Shown: piece after piece, positions 23,861 through 35,829 of the stretch
How positions within the stretch are numbered: the stretch's first letter is position 1
How the letters are laid out: every line of letters starts with the position of its first letter
DNA from: Vesta saturnalis
Taxonomy: Eukaryota > Arthropoda > Insecta > Coleoptera > Lampyridae
DNA: 64,000 nucleotides
Assembly: GCA_036346205.1 (NCBI GenBank)
Contig: JARFJB010001594.1
Span: 2,466,501 to 2,530,500, forward strand
Direction: 5' to 3'
Notes under the pieces: generated by a model
The model's input: only the letters and a program-made list of their open reading frames with translations
Database searches by the model: none
Told to the model about the DNA's origin: nothing
Program-made: the position numbers and the translations under genes

Positions 23861-24308
23861 TGATAAAAAGCAGGTCATATTCCGAATTTGAGAGTTAATT
23901 TATAGCTTCTATTTAACCTTATAAAGGAAAATTAGGTAAAATACACTTTTCTTCAAAAATTAAGCGTACACTTTTTCTTATAAAATTAGTAGTTATTTAG
24001 ATATTGAACAAATTTGAACTAACGCTTAAATTCTACCTTAGGAATGTATATGCCGCTAAATTACTCGGCAAATTAAAAAATTGCATAGAATATATTTAAA
24101 GTCTATAGCAAGGTGTTTTTATATCTTTGAAATATGCAACTGTTTTAGAAATAATTGATAAAAACAAAAAAACCGCCCCTAATAAACCCCCCTCCCTCAC
24201 CGCTGCTGGATCTCTCCCAAATTCTAATCAGCTCCAAGCGAAATGAAAACAAGCTTAAATTCAAAATTTTAACTACGTAGGTGTGTTCATTCTGGGTTTA
24301 TAGTAGCA

Positions 24309-24376
24309 TGCACTCACGCACACACCCACACACGCACCCACACACACGCACGCACGCACGTACGAACGTATTCACA

Positions 24377-24447
<71 letters not shown>

Positions 24448-24531
24448 GGACATGTACGTACGCACACATACACCCATGTACGCGCGCACACACGCACGCA
24501 CACACGCACTTACGCACACACACACACACAC

Positions 24532-24580
<49 letters not shown>

Positions 24581-24596
24581 GCACACGGACGCACAT
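24309..24596. repeat. (CA)n array
   Basis: Pure and interrupted CA dinucleotides, with CG-containing breaks at ~24,340-24,370 and 24,445-24,515. Confidence 0.93.
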
Positions 24597-25088
24597 ACGC
24601 ACAGACGCACAGACGCACAGACGCACAGACACACAGACACACAGACGCACAGACCCACAGACATACAGACACACAGACACACAGATACACAGACACACAG
24701 ACACACAGACACACAGACACACAGACCCACAGACACACAGACACACAGACACACAGACACACAGACACACAGACACACAGACACACAGACACACAGACAC
24801 ATAGACACACAGACACACAGACACAGACACACAGACACACAGACACACAGACACACAGACACACATGCACACATGCACACATGCGCAGACACGCAGACAC
24901 GCAGGCACGCAGACACGCAGACACGCAGACACGCTGACACGCAGACACGCAGACACGCAGGCACGCAGACACGCAGACACGCAGACACGCAGACACGCAG
25001 ACACGCAGACACGCAGACACGCAGACACGCAGACACGCAGACACGCAGACACGCAGACACGCAGACACGCAGACACGCAGACACGCTG
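24597..25088. repeat. Octamer-periodic minisatellite (ACACNCAG family)
   Basis: An 8 bp period runs through the tract with blockwise variants: GCACAGAC (24,597-24,640), then ACACACAG (to ~24,865), a short ACACATGC step, then ACACGCAG (~24,885-25,085). All six frames translate to low-complexity Cys/Val or Thr/His repeats and are not genes. Confidence 0.92.
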
Positions 25089-25205
25089 ACAGCCAGACGT
25101 CCTGGCCGATTTTGGCGAAAATTGGCCAAAAGTTGCAAAGTGAACTAATTTCGCGATAGTAAAAAAAGTCGATTGCATAACCTTCTATACCTACATATGT
25201 ATATG
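25089..25205 (-). repeat. Core of a microsatellite-linked repeat family
   Basis: Read on the minus strand this gives TATAGAAGGTTATGCAATCG, a poly-T block, TTCGCCAAAATCGGCCA and then the octamer array. The same order and sequence occur three times on the plus strand at 54.9-55.55 kb. Confidence 0.8.
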
Positions 25206-25260
25206 TAGGTTGGAAGGTAAAAATTTATAATTCAAATCGTTTTATTTCTCGAAATTTTTT

Positions 25261-25490
25261 AAGTTAGCATCTAGATGCCTATTAACCTCTGTCTGAAGTT
25301 TTAAACGTCTGTTTGACATAGATAATTGTTTTTGTTTTTACAATGTTGTCTATGTTCGTGATGAACTTATTATAAAAGATGTTGCATAATTATCCTAAAG
25401 AAATGTTATTAAAATTATATCATTTCTTTTAATTTCCATTTTGTAGGTTGGCAGATCGTGTGGTGTTCCACACTTGATATTTTGGTATTT
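25261..25490. repeat. Diverged copy of the 21.5 kb foldback, left arm and centre
   Basis: Matches 21,492-21,675: CTGAAGTTTTAAACGTC, TTTTTACAATGTTGTC, TTGCATAATTATCCTAAAG and GTCGTGTGGTGTTC-like blocks occur in the same order. The right arm is missing. Confidence 0.75.
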
Positions 25491-25499
25491 ACAAAAAGT

Positions 25500-26568
25500 G
25501 CGTACGTTGTTCTTTTCCGATTTGAACTTAAAAGATATAGAAAATGATTTCCTAAGAAAATTCGCAACACTATAAATCCAATTCATATGAATTTTATACA
25601 AGTCCGACATTTATTTAAAATTAAGAAAAGTGAAAAACCCAATATGTATGTACCTACCTATGAGTGTTTAGACCAATATCCAGAAAAATTGTTTCTAAAG
25701 AACCACAATTGTAATTAGAATAAAGTGTTAGCAATTAAGTCCATTGTTTGGAAATTACGTACATTGCAATCACATTTATAGCCAATACTAAAAACAATTG
25801 CAATTATTCCAGTAATTTGAGTAAATTTGCATTTTCAAAGCGGATAAGCCTGTGACGTTGGTATTCTCCAACACAATTTCAATTTATCTACGTAGTAATG
25901 TATAAAATCTAAGGATTAATTTCACGTTCAACAGGTGTAAATTAATTACATTTGAAAATTAATTACCGTAATAATTACATTTTCTTTACGATAACAAATT
26001 TTAAATCGTTTAAATATTATTGTTTGCTATTTACTTCTCATTTAACTTCGTTTCTAATCAATACAAATATGAATAATAAATAATTCAATTAGAGCTTTTC
26101 AAAGAAATGAGAACAAAAAGTACAATCACCTTTTAGCTTTTTTCGAAAGATTTTTTCAGTTTAGTATTTACAGAAAGCTATTATTAACCTAGTTACACAC
26201 TTAACCTCTTTTAATAAAAATACGTATACAACCTCAAAACAAGATTTAAATTATTTATGACTTTTAAATATATAATGGGACCGTACATATTTCATTCTTA
26301 TGAAGTCACGCGAATAATTGCATGAATTTCTCAACAAGTCAACCAAGTTTGTCTAGTGAACTTTGTCCTATTGCAATATTATAAAGTTTATTTTTATACC
26401 AATACACGACTATGAAGGTAAAGGTTAGGGTAGAAACACCATTTTTGGCCATCTTAAGGATTTTCTTTGCACTAACAAATCAACAAAAATCGAAAATTAT
26501 ATCTGTGGATTTGTAAATGATCGAACTTAAAAATTAGGTTTGCTTTATATAATAGTTACGTTTAAATA
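25500..26568. other. Intergenic, no gene seen
   Basis: AT-rich. A 71-codon minus frame at 25,395-25,610 is unremarkable. Confidence 0.5.
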
Positions 26569-26570
26569 TA

Positions 26571-28317
26571 CAGAGTGATCAATCTCTAGTGTATACCACG
26601 TGATCAAAATATTTAAGTTGGTACCACTGATAGGTTGGTAAGAAGCTGTATTGCTCTAGCTACTCTAGAGCATGGTTCGAGTAAAAACTACGATCAGTTT
26701 CAAATCTGTATGAAGGTCATTAACTTATACATATTATAAAATATTATCTTAATTGAAATAATGACTATTTTGTATTTGATTAGACTGCATCCCTATAAAA
26801 TACAACAAAATAAATAAAATATTATTTAATGATTGGATTACATCATTACAAAATAATGAATCTTAAGTATTTAAATGTTATAATTTCATTATAATTAAAT
26901 AAAATTTACAATACATGTTTATGGAATAATAATGTCTTTTACAAATTTTTTTTAGCTCCTTAGGTACACATTAGTTATCACACTTTGCTTTACAGCATAT
27001 GTTCAAAATGACCGCCATTAAATCGTAAACATAAGTTCACCCTGCGTTGCATATTCGCAAATACATTTTGTAACATTTCGGCACCAATATTATGAACTTC
27101 ATGAGTTATAACATCTCGCAATTCTTGAAGAGTATGCAATCTTCTGCTGAACACTTTGCTTTTTAAATAACCAAAAAGAAAAAAGTCTAACGGTGTCAAG
27201 TATGGTGAATTCGGTGGCCAACGATTTACACTAATGATTCTATCTTCAAAGAAGTCTCGTAAATAATTAATTGTAGCCTGTGCAGTATGTGGGGTAGCGG
27301 AGTCATGCTGGAAATACCCGTTTCGTAATTCACGATCATCCAAATTATTAATAAATGGTTCTAAAAGTATTTCCCTGTATCTTGCCGCAGTAATTGTGCC
27401 ATCGAAAAATACTGGTCCAAATATTCGTTGTCGCGATCCAGACACCGACCTTGATAGGGTGTAAGGTAGTTTCTCGAAATACATGTGGATTTTCTGCAGA
27501 CCACGTACGATAATTTTGGCTATTTATGTAACCGGACAGATGAAACCAAGCTTCATCAGAAAAAAAAGATACATCCAGTAAATCATTGTTCATCGTATTG
27601 TTGAACCATTGACAGTAGTTTACTCTAAGCTGAAAATCTCTATCTCGCAACTGTTGTAATACCGACACCTTGTACGGGTACAAGTGTAAATTCTTCTTTA
27701 CTGCAGTGTGGACACTTCCATAGGATACATCTAAAAATTATTTATGTAAAGTTATGTTTGTATAGTAAAATTTTTCATACGTGTTTGTGCAGATAGTTTT
27801 CGCAAAGATTTATTGGGTGTCCTCTGTTAAGACAGTAGCCGAAGCTTCACGTTTGCGTTTTAAAACAATACCAGTTTCCATGAATCGAGCTATCAATCGA
27901 TTACGATGGTGACTAAATGTTTCGTAACTAATATTTTCATTTGGGTACTCAACAGTAAATTGATCGATGCATGATTACAATGAATAATGCCATTGCCCAT
28001 TACCATATTGGAAGCCGCTACGAAAATGAGCCACAACAATGAATGTGTCGTGTTCGATTGAAAACGGCATGACGATTAAATTCGATATCACAATTTGAAA
28101 TTCAGAATATATAATTTGTCTTGATATAGATAGTTTGTAAATAACTCAAGAAAATACAAAAGTGAAAAACGAAGGTATAATATGACATAAACTAACATAA
28201 ACTAAAACGACTAAAACCACACTAAAAATCCAAAGCAGCCAACTGCAAAACACAACAATATTAACAACTAGGGATTTTTGTCATACCACTACAGTACACT
28301 TGAGATTGATCACGTTG
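26571..28317 (-). mobile_element. Mariner-like element with TA duplication
   Basis: The left end CAGAGTGATCAATCTC starts at 26,571 and its near-complement GAGATTGATCACGTTG ends at 28,317. TA flanks both (26,569-26,570 and 28,318-28,319). The 1,747 bp element contains one transposase gene on the minus strand. TIR length is about 25 bp. Confidence 0.85.
26990..28070 (-). pseudogene. Mariner-like transposase, DD38D spacing, one intron
   Basis: It starts at an ATG at 28,070 (MPFSIEHDTFIVVAHF), a helix-turn-helix opening. A TAA near 27,990 interrupts it; then TVEYPNENISYETFSHHRNR and RFMETGIVLKRKR follow. A frameshift lies near 27,810. A 50 bp GT-AG intron (27,731-27,780) is followed by VSYGSVHTAVKKNL. 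The core contains FFSDEAWFHLSG (first Asp), a frameshift near 27,440, YFQHDSATPH (second Asp) and LTPLDFFLFG (third Asp, 38 residues later). The C-terminus GGHFEHML ends at 26,990. The triad is preserved despite two frameshifts and a stop. Confidence 0.88.
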
Positions 28318-28527
28318 TAAGTTACAAGGTTTTTTTGCTAGGAATTTTTAATATTGCAGACATATAAAAACTAAATTTGTACCATTTTTGGCCACTTTGG
28401 CCCTAATGTGGTTTTTTAAGAACTCATTTGTAGCCATTTATTTATCTGTACATAGATTAGGATAGTTGTTGATTTTAATGTTATCATATACCTATTCAAC
28501 ACATTTTTTCGGTAAAACAAGTTTCAA

Positions 28528-31120
28528 TTAACACGTAGACCGCCGCGTGGCATTCACTTGTGCTGCGCCTGATTTCGGTTGGTTTAGTGCGGCATACGGT
28601 TTGTGCCGCACTCTTAAATGTACATTCGCGTTGCATAGCACTCCTTCCATGCGGCACACTGCATGTATCTTTATGCAAGTTTAAAGTAGGTGGCCTGGTG
28701 GACCTGCTACGCTTACTTCCCGAGGATTTCACTTCTCCGTTTGTCTCATAGGCCCTTTCAAACTGTGCGCTTCTATTTATTTATTTTATTCATTTGGAAG
28801 TCTTTTGACAGTCATCTCTGGTTTCTAATGCTTAGTTTGAGCAATTATTTGTGCACAAAAAAAAGATTTCGAGTAGTTTGAAAATAGTTTTATTCAGAAA
28901 AGAGCTGCGTGTGGCAGTAGTACTGATACAAAACCAGTAAATACAGAACAAGAATATAGTTACACATACGAAACAGATAACATATATGACAGTTCAAACT
29001 TTTTGTGCAACATAATCTTCAAAAAAACAAGACACACAGAAGTGCTTGCTACAGGCTGTGCATTTCCATGGCGATCGGGGAGTTTTGTTTGTTACCGTTT
29101 TTCTGTCAAATTCTTGGGATATGCTGTTATAACACATTACACAACGATTTCTTTTTCCGGAGTCTTCTAATTCGTGCTTTTCGTTTACTGGTGGTTGTAA
29201 AACGGTCTTGGATATAAATATACTTTCTACAATTTTTTCTTTGAATTCCGTAATTGAAATTTAACTTTTTGTTATCTCCTTATAGAGAATGTACGAATTA
29301 CAACACTTGTTCCCAAAATAAGTTCGGAAGCTATCTTTCTATACCACTTTACTCCTCGCCGAAGAACATGATTATAAGATTTTAGCTGATCTGGCAGATC
29401 TATAAATGCTTAAGATTTGTTATAATCAAGTATTAGCTCTGGTTTTGTAATACTTGCTCCTCGTTTATTTATAGTTTCCATCATATTGGGAGTGTGTTTT
29501 TGCTTAGTGCTAGAACATCACGCCGATCTTCCACTTCAGCATTAGCACACCTGTATCACTTTCTCTTGCTATGGCTTCCCCTTCTGGCAGTTTAGCGGTT
29601 TCGACCTCCTTGCTATTGAATTTTCTTTTTGGTCTCACTGTCCCAACTAGATGAGTTTTATGTTCCAACAGTTTGTGCCAATGTAACGCTGGTGTAAAAG
29701 TTGTCCGTATAAGTTGTACGACCTTTGTCCAATAGCTGGTCAGTCAGTTGTAAAACTACATTGGCTTAGGCTCCCAAAGGATGAGTGTCCTTTCCACAGT
29801 AGATCTTGAGATCGTATCCGGCCTTCAAACACAATTTGTATAGTTTTACTCCGTACTTATGGTGCTTGTTTTTGATATATTGACGGAACGCCAGTCGTCC
29901 TCTAAATGGTACGATTGTATACACAGTTCCTCAGCTGGAACAATGACTTCTTGAAATCTCTCCTTTAGTTTTGATAGAAAGGGTGACAGTTTACGAAGTC
30001 TGTCAGTAAGGGGTACTGTAGCATCTTCGTTATTATTGAAATGTAATACTCTTAGTATTAGTTCTAAGCGATTTCTTGTCATCTAGTTTTTGATATTGTT
30101 GTTGTAGATTATGCTGCTTGCCCAGTAATTGGTTATTTTTGGAAAGTTGCACAATCCCATCCATAAAACGATGCCTAAGAATTGTTCGGTTTCGGTTGGT
30201 GTTGTACCTCGCCACCACTGCAAGCGAGATTTTTTGAATTTTATTTTCGATTTTAGTTGCTCTGCGCACCTATTCGCTTCCGTAACAATGTGAGTAATAA
30301 TTTCATCAGTAATAAACACTTTGAAGAAATCATAGGGTTCCTTATTTTGATAAGTATCTATTATATATTGCTTTATTCCAGGTGTTGGTACAGTAAAAGG
30401 CACAAATCAATTCATAATTTCATCGTGAGTAGCTGTAGTATCATCAGCGTCATTTCCACTGATTCTATTATATCAGAAACAGTATTCTGGACGGCTGCAT
30501 TATCTTGTATTTCGTCGTCAGGCTTTCCACAACAACAGTTGCCGTTGTTGTAAAAACACAAAAAGTAGTAATAAAATCCAAGTAGAAACTATACGGGTGT
30601 ATTATTCGCAAACTAGTTATACTTACATTTGGACGTACTGGGCAAATTTCCGTCAGCTTCGGTCCTAACCGAATATTTCTTCCGCCGTTTCTATATAGAG
30701 GGTGCGTCAGATGAATCCGAACTTGAATAATCTACTTGCTCTGGAACATATTCGTCTGTAGAGTCCTCACCAAACAAGTCCTCTGGACCTTCATCGTCGG
30801 ACAAAATTTTCTCTAAAAGCTTTTGTAGCTTTCGCTGTTCCTGTTCGTAACACACATGCACCATTTTACACACGATTTGCAACACAAACCAACCGTTAGA
30901 TGGATGTACGCACACTAATATAAATTCTGCACGATGTCTGTGGAATAAAACCTAAAATAGAGTGAACACGACACCACTTGATTGTTGTAAGGCCTAAACT
31001 ATACTAATCTGCTGCATGAGTAACGTTTAACCACAAGAATTAACTTGCAAACTGCACATGAATCACCCCTCCCATTGCGACAGTACGTGTATGCCGAGTG
31101 GCGCGAATCCAGATAATTGC
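28528..31120 (-). mobile_element. piggyBac-like element 1 (boundaries approximate)
   Basis: A TTAA at 28,528-28,531 is followed by CACGTAGACCGCCGCGTGGC. On the right, around 31,080-31,105, the complement of CGCCACTCGGCATACACG lies in mirrored position, which suggests diverged subterminal inverted repeats. The right TTAA is not intact, so that limit is an estimate. It encloses a heavily mutated piggyBac transposase gene. Confidence 0.55.
28994..30864 (-). pseudogene. piggyBac transposase, heavily degraded
   Basis: Pieces appear in the correct order on the minus strand. An acidic N-terminus (ILSDDEGPEDLFGEDSTDEY) lies near 30,800. A possible GTAAGT intron donor is near 30,630. Then come YQNKEPYDFFKVFITDEIIT and FLGIVLWMG (near 30,150), RNRLELILRVLHFNN (30,080), TDNFYTS (near 29,740) and a C-terminal Cys-rich finger CVMCYNS...CTACSKHFCVSC ending at 28,994. 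The region that should carry the first catalytic Asp is scrambled by frameshifts near 29,900. Many stops occur between 29,250 and 29,700. No longer functional. Confidence 0.82.
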
Positions 31121-31298
31121 ACGCTTCAGGTAACGTGACACGAACGCTGTGTCGCAGTATTTTTTTCTTTATTTTTCCTGTTTATAGACCCCAGATCTGG
31201 ACAACTATCTTATAATATGCTCGTTTAGAGCAACACTGATATAACATAAAAAAATTAGGTGGTGGCCTGAGGGGTACATCTTTTTTCTTAAATGGCGA

Positions 31299-32017
31299 TC
31301 AACAGCTTAGTGAACAAAAGCAATGTTGACAATTATTATTTAAACGTTCGATGTTTATTGATTTCTTCAACAGAAAAGTAACCCCTTGATTTTTTTGTAA
31401 GGGTGACTGAATTTCTTCCATTATCTCGTACTTGTCATACCAAATCTCATCTTTTTTTTGAGGCCACGTCCAATAATTCCCGTAGTTTACCATTGTGCTG
31501 ATTAATACTTTGTTTTTCTTTTCATTCCTGGGAAAAATTTACCCTCGTATTGTACAATTACGTATTTAGGTACTTCAGGTTGATTTTCTTTATTTACATT
31601 TTGTACACCTTCTCCAAGTTTCTTTTCAGCAGCAACTTTTTCTTTTTCTATTTTATTATTAGATTTGTGGTCTACTCACACACTGTTGTCTCGTCTGATA
31701 CTTGTGCAACACTGGTTTCCATCTAGTAGTTCCATTTCCCGTACAAGATTTTTTCAGCTCTTTTTCTTTACATGTTTTTTTCGTCTCTCTGCCTTGCTTC
31801 TTTTTTTACTTTATCGCCATTTCAAGTTCTTTCTAAGTTTCTTTGGGCACTGCTAGTTCCATCCATTTATTAGGCGTTAGCACAGAAGGTAAGATTTCAT
31901 GCTTTTTTGCTTTTTTTGAAATGTTTTCATCACTAGTATAAATTAAAATGTCACCTAATATTTCTACAGATGTTCTCTTTGGCGTATAGATAATGGTAGT
32001 ACCCACAGATGCAGCCG
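31299..32017 (-). pseudogene. Pogo/Jerky-like transposase, 3' part (split by piggyBac 2)
   Basis: Minus-strand continuation of the gene at 34,344-35,813. Directly left of the piggyBac TTAA the frame reads TAASVGTTIIYTPKRTSVEI, then a Lys/Glu-rich stretch (EKEKVAAEKKLGEGVQNVNK), then YVIVQYEGKFFPGMK and YGNYWTWPQKKDEIWYDK, ending at 31,299. A KFFPG...KYWKWP-type module is a usual C-terminus of insect Jerky/Tigger-derived transposases. Frameshifts lie near 31,780 and 31,520. Together with the right-hand part it makes one gene interrupted by a later insertion. Confidence 0.75.
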
Positions 32018-34343
32018 TTAACACTTTCGCTGCGAATTAAAAAAAAGGTATCAGTGCTTGGTGCTAACAGATTTTTTTCACAAATTCAATAGAATTTATT
32101 GCAAAATGGCCTTTTAACTATCTAGTAAAAAAAGAAGGCTGAAAGGGCCACGTCGGTAAAAACCGTCACGCGCACCGCGCACATGATGTCCGCTGCTGAT
32201 GACGGTTATATCGGTCATAATAAAATTGCATTGTAAACTCAGAGAACTCTATTAAACAAATGCAGATAACATAAAATGTAGGTACCAACTCATTAAAATA
32301 CTTAGTTTATGTTACATATTTGCATATTTTCACATCCAGGACAGTGGAAAGTTGTTTCCTTTCTTTTTTTGTTATGCTGGTGACAGCAAACACATCGTCT
32401 GCAAAGAACTCTTCCATTAGTTCCTACGGGATTTTTGTGAGGAGTATGGTTCTTATCCCTATCGCTAACTGGAGCTTGTGGCTTGTCAGGAACATGGCTC
32501 TCTACAATACTGAGCCTAAAATCGTAGATCGACATTTTAGTTTTAGTAACTTTTTTGAATAGAAATTCATCACCAACATTTGAAGAATATGCAGGCCAAG
32601 CTTCTTACACCATCTAAGGGTTTTCCTGCCGCACGAATAGTATGACATTAACTGATCCTGGCGATCTACTCCACCCATAATCTTATTGTATTGATATATG
32701 GGATTGGGCTTTTGCCTTTCGCGGTCTTGTTTGTCAGTAAAATTAACCATTTCGTTTGTAAATTTCGTAATAATGTAGACTACATCACGTTTGTCACGCC
32801 ATTTTCCTACCAACACACCCTCTTCACTACATCTATATATTGCCTCCCCCTTATTTAATTTTTTATATTTGACTTCCACGGGAGTATCTCTTCTGTTGGT
32901 TCTCAATGTACCTGTGCAGTATGTATTGCGAGCGAGCAGTTTTTGGGATAGATCGTAGTCATTGTAATAATTGTCCATAAAGACCAAATGTCCGCAATCT
33001 AAGTAAGAAGTCTCCATTAAATTAAGTACAACATTAGCAGCGCGACCTTTGCCTCCTAGATCATCCAGTTGTCCAGTGTACACAGCAAAACTCAAATTTG
33101 TACCGTTAGGTTCCGTCAAGACATATAATTTAATTCCATATTTATGGCATTTATATATTGTCTAAATGACAATCGTCCACGCCATAAAATCATAGATTCA
33201 TCTAATGATAAATTTTTGGCGGGGTAATAAACTTCGACCATTTTATTATTAAAATAATCAATCAGGGGTCTGATTTTAAAAAGGTGGCCTTCTGGTTTTG
33301 CTTGTCCTTCATGAGGATTAGCGGCAAAGTGCAGGCACCTAAAATATAACTATAAGGTACTTAATTTTTGTTTCAATCAAAGCTGTTCCGATAGTTACCT
33401 CATTATCAAAAGAAATATGTCCCTGCTCATGGCTTTACAGAAGAACGGTATAGAAAATAGCCTAGATGTCTTCCAGTAGTCTTGAAGTCAGGAAAACTTC
33501 CTTTGAATACCTGTTTGTTTCTTCAGCAAACAATCCATAAAAACTGTCGAAAAAATCAATAGGTACCTGTAAAAACAAAAATATTACATATAATACACAT
33601 ATCCTAAATAAATAAACAATATATTACTTTGTGGTAGAGTACGGAACTCCCTACAGGTTCAGTCCAACGCGGGGATGGACGATAAGCCCTCTTCGCAGCC
33701 TTCTTACTTTTAGGCTTTGCCGTTGTCGGTACAGTAGGAGTAACTGGTGGCTGGTTACCCATTAAATTTTTTTGCACTTGTAACAATTCCTACTTTCAGA
33801 CCCTTAGCATGGCGCGCAAGATCACTATCTGGTAGGTATTCCTCATCCGAACTTGAATAAGGTTCTGTTTCATTTTCTAAAATTTTTCCAATTCTTTTAG
33901 ATCTGCTTCATTATTAAAATTATAAAGCTTGTTGGTTTTTTTTTTCGTCCTTTTCGCTCCTGAAGGTCCTACATCGTCATCCGTCATATTATAAGCAAAA
34001 AACAAAATTTCTCGTCGTTATAACACGTAAACAATAAAAAAACACAACACATGGCTACGACGTGGGGCACGCGACTAAACCGTACTAATTGAATACACCC
34101 ATAGATGTATGATATGATAGAGTCACTGTAACGTCATGCGCAAAGACTAACTCAACCAAAGCAATTTTTTATTGTAATAATACGTTTTGAACACGCTGAC
34201 ACAATTACAGTCGCCCCGCCCGAGAGCTAAGAACACAGAGTGCTATTAAGAAGCCTAATACATATGACGGTAAAAACCGTCACGCGCACTTACGGAAGAT
34301 AGCTGATGACGGTTTCTACCGTCATCAGAAGCCAAAGTGTTAA
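32018..34343 (-). mobile_element. piggyBac-like element 2, TTAA-flanked
   Basis: TTAA at 32,018-32,021 is followed by CACTTTCGC, and GCCAAAGTG precedes TTAA at 34,340-34,343, giving the TIR CACTTTSGC and the TTAA duplication that define piggyBac. Subterminal GGTAAAAACCGTCACGCGCA blocks occur at ~32,153 and ~34,270; the right one forms the palindrome GACGGTAAAAACCGTC, and a second palindrome GATGACGG...CCGTCATC sits at ~34,303-34,326. Length 2,326 bp. It is inserted in the pogo/Jerky-like gene. Confidence 0.9.
32302..33987 (-). pseudogene. piggyBac transposase, catalytic residues retained
   Basis: It starts at an ATG at 33,987 (MTDDDVGPSGAKRTKKK) with an acidic N-terminus containing PYSSSDEEYLPDSD after a frameshift near 33,880. 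A second shift lies near 33,770. A GT-AG intron at 33,567-33,627 is followed by VPIDFFDSFYGLF. The core shows LSLDESMILWRGRLSF (first Asp), VFMDNYYNDYDLS (second Asp) and MGGVDRQDQLMSYYS (third Asp, near 32,660). A last frameshift near 32,520 leads to a C-terminal finger CRRCVCCHQHNKK...CPGCENMQIC ending at 32,302. All three catalytic Asp are present, so decay is recent relative to element 1. Confidence 0.88.
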
Positions 34344-35813
34344 GTCAACATTTGAGGATACAGGAGTATCGATCAATTTAGTAATAATTGCTATTTTCCA
34401 GTAAAATTATTGATTCGTTGTCTGTAATCATTTCAGAATTCTTGGAACGCTCGTTTAATAAATCTTCTTCGCTTTTAAACAGTACCCGTATAAAGATTCA
34501 TCAGAAATGTAGCCTGTTTAAACTGCTTTAGAATGTCGGGATAAATTTTGAACTCCGAATACTGTAAATGTGTTAGACGAGCTTTCGTTTTGTTAGAGAT
34601 TACCATAGGTTCCTTTTTTAAAGTGATTTAGGAATAGTCGACATTGTCAGCAGAAAACGGAAATAGACCACATGTTCTAAAGCCATTTTGCAGTGACTTA
34701 GTGAAATCATTTTCATCCATAGTTTTTTTGAGAAGTTGCGGAATGTCATGTTTGTTGATATCTTTGCCGTTGTGAAATCTGAACATTTTTACCTTAGTTT
34801 TCCACTTACTTTTTAAGGGGAAAGAGAAACTGACGTCCAGCGGCAGAAAGATGTTTGTCGTATTTGGATGTAAATACACAACCATAATTTTATTTTCAAT
34901 ACACAATCGACTTAATGGCAGACTTAGATGTGAGGAATGTCCGTCCAGAAAAACTACTCAATAATACTTCTCTTGGTAAAAGGAATAAACACTTGTGAAA
35001 AATATTCACAGAAACACATCCATCCTTTGTGTGATTTTCCAACACCCCGCCCTCCCGGAATACTCTTACAGATCTTCTCAGGAAGTTGACCATATTTAAA
35101 AAGTGTAAGAGGTGGTGCAATTTTTCCTAAAGCATTTACTGTTATTAATGTAGTTATATTTTCTGTCAGAGGAAGATGAAGTATTGTAAACTGAAAGACC
35201 TTTCTTGGCTAAAATTAGCCCACCCTTTGGACATAAATAGAAGGACGTTTCATCCATATTCCAGATTCTTTCAGGATCTTCCAATACACGCTTATCATCT
35301 CCAAGTAAATCAGAAATTTCTTTAAACCAGTTTCTGATTTTTTCTTCAGTAATTAATACTCTGGTTCTATTTATGTATTCAGATTGCTTTAATGAAAGTT
35401 TTAAAAATCTACGCATGAATTGATGGAACCACTTTCTGCCAGGAGTATTTGCTTTAAAAGGGGGTTTTAGTTGGCTTTCTTCAACCAGTTTTTTTATTGA
35501 AAAATAAAGACCTTCCCGACATCCTGGAAAACCCATTTTAGCTGTCGTTTTTATCCAGTGCACCAGTTGATCTTCTATAACTTTTCCTAGTACCGGACTT
35601 CTTCCAACTTTGCCTGATGTTTCTGGAGCTTTTCCGCTTAACTTATTGCGTATTGTTGAACGTGGCACTTCATACCTATTACATGCTGTATTCACTTTCA
35701 TTCCATCTCGAATAGCTTCCAATGCATTTTTTATTTGCTGAGGTGCATATTGAAAAAATGTTCTTTTTGGTCGTTGACTGGTTGATTTTATTTTCTTTCC
35801 TACTTCGTCCCAT
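34344..35813 (-). pseudogene. Pogo/Jerky-like (CENP-B-type) transposase, 5' part
   Basis: The ATG at 35,813 follows an intron-like TTGCAG. After a frameshift the helix-turn-helix reads YAPQQIKNALEAIRDGMKV and YEVPRSTIRNKLSGK. A CENP-B-type second DNA-binding domain follows (KWFHQFMRRFLKLSLK). The DDE_1 core has RIWNMDETSFYLCPKGG (first Asp), a frameshifted stretch 35,120-34,960, VFLDGHSSHLS (second Asp) and IFLPLDVSFSFPLK (third Asp, 35 residues later: DD35D). FRTCGLFPFSADNVDYS closes the domain near 34,630. Several frameshifts occur. The frame runs into the piggyBac TTAA at 34,343 and resumes at 32,017. Confidence 0.85.
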
Positions 35814-35829
35814 TATCTGCAATAATAAA

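Noticed and set aside
23526..23891. 121-codon frame in the GC-rich patch as a gene
   Set aside because: Stop-poor frames on both strands are expected at high GC; no motif, start context or splice support.
24597..25088. Telomeric repeat
   Set aside because: The octamer does not match TTAGG or any known telomere motif and is internal.
24281..25178. Long open frames (up to 274 codons) on both strands
   Set aside because: They are translations of CA/octamer repeats (Thr-His and Cys-Val strings) and occur in all frames. Not genes.
28496..28751. Small gene at the left end of piggyBac 1
   Set aside because: The frames on both strands fall within the proposed GC-richer terminal region of the element and show no known motif.
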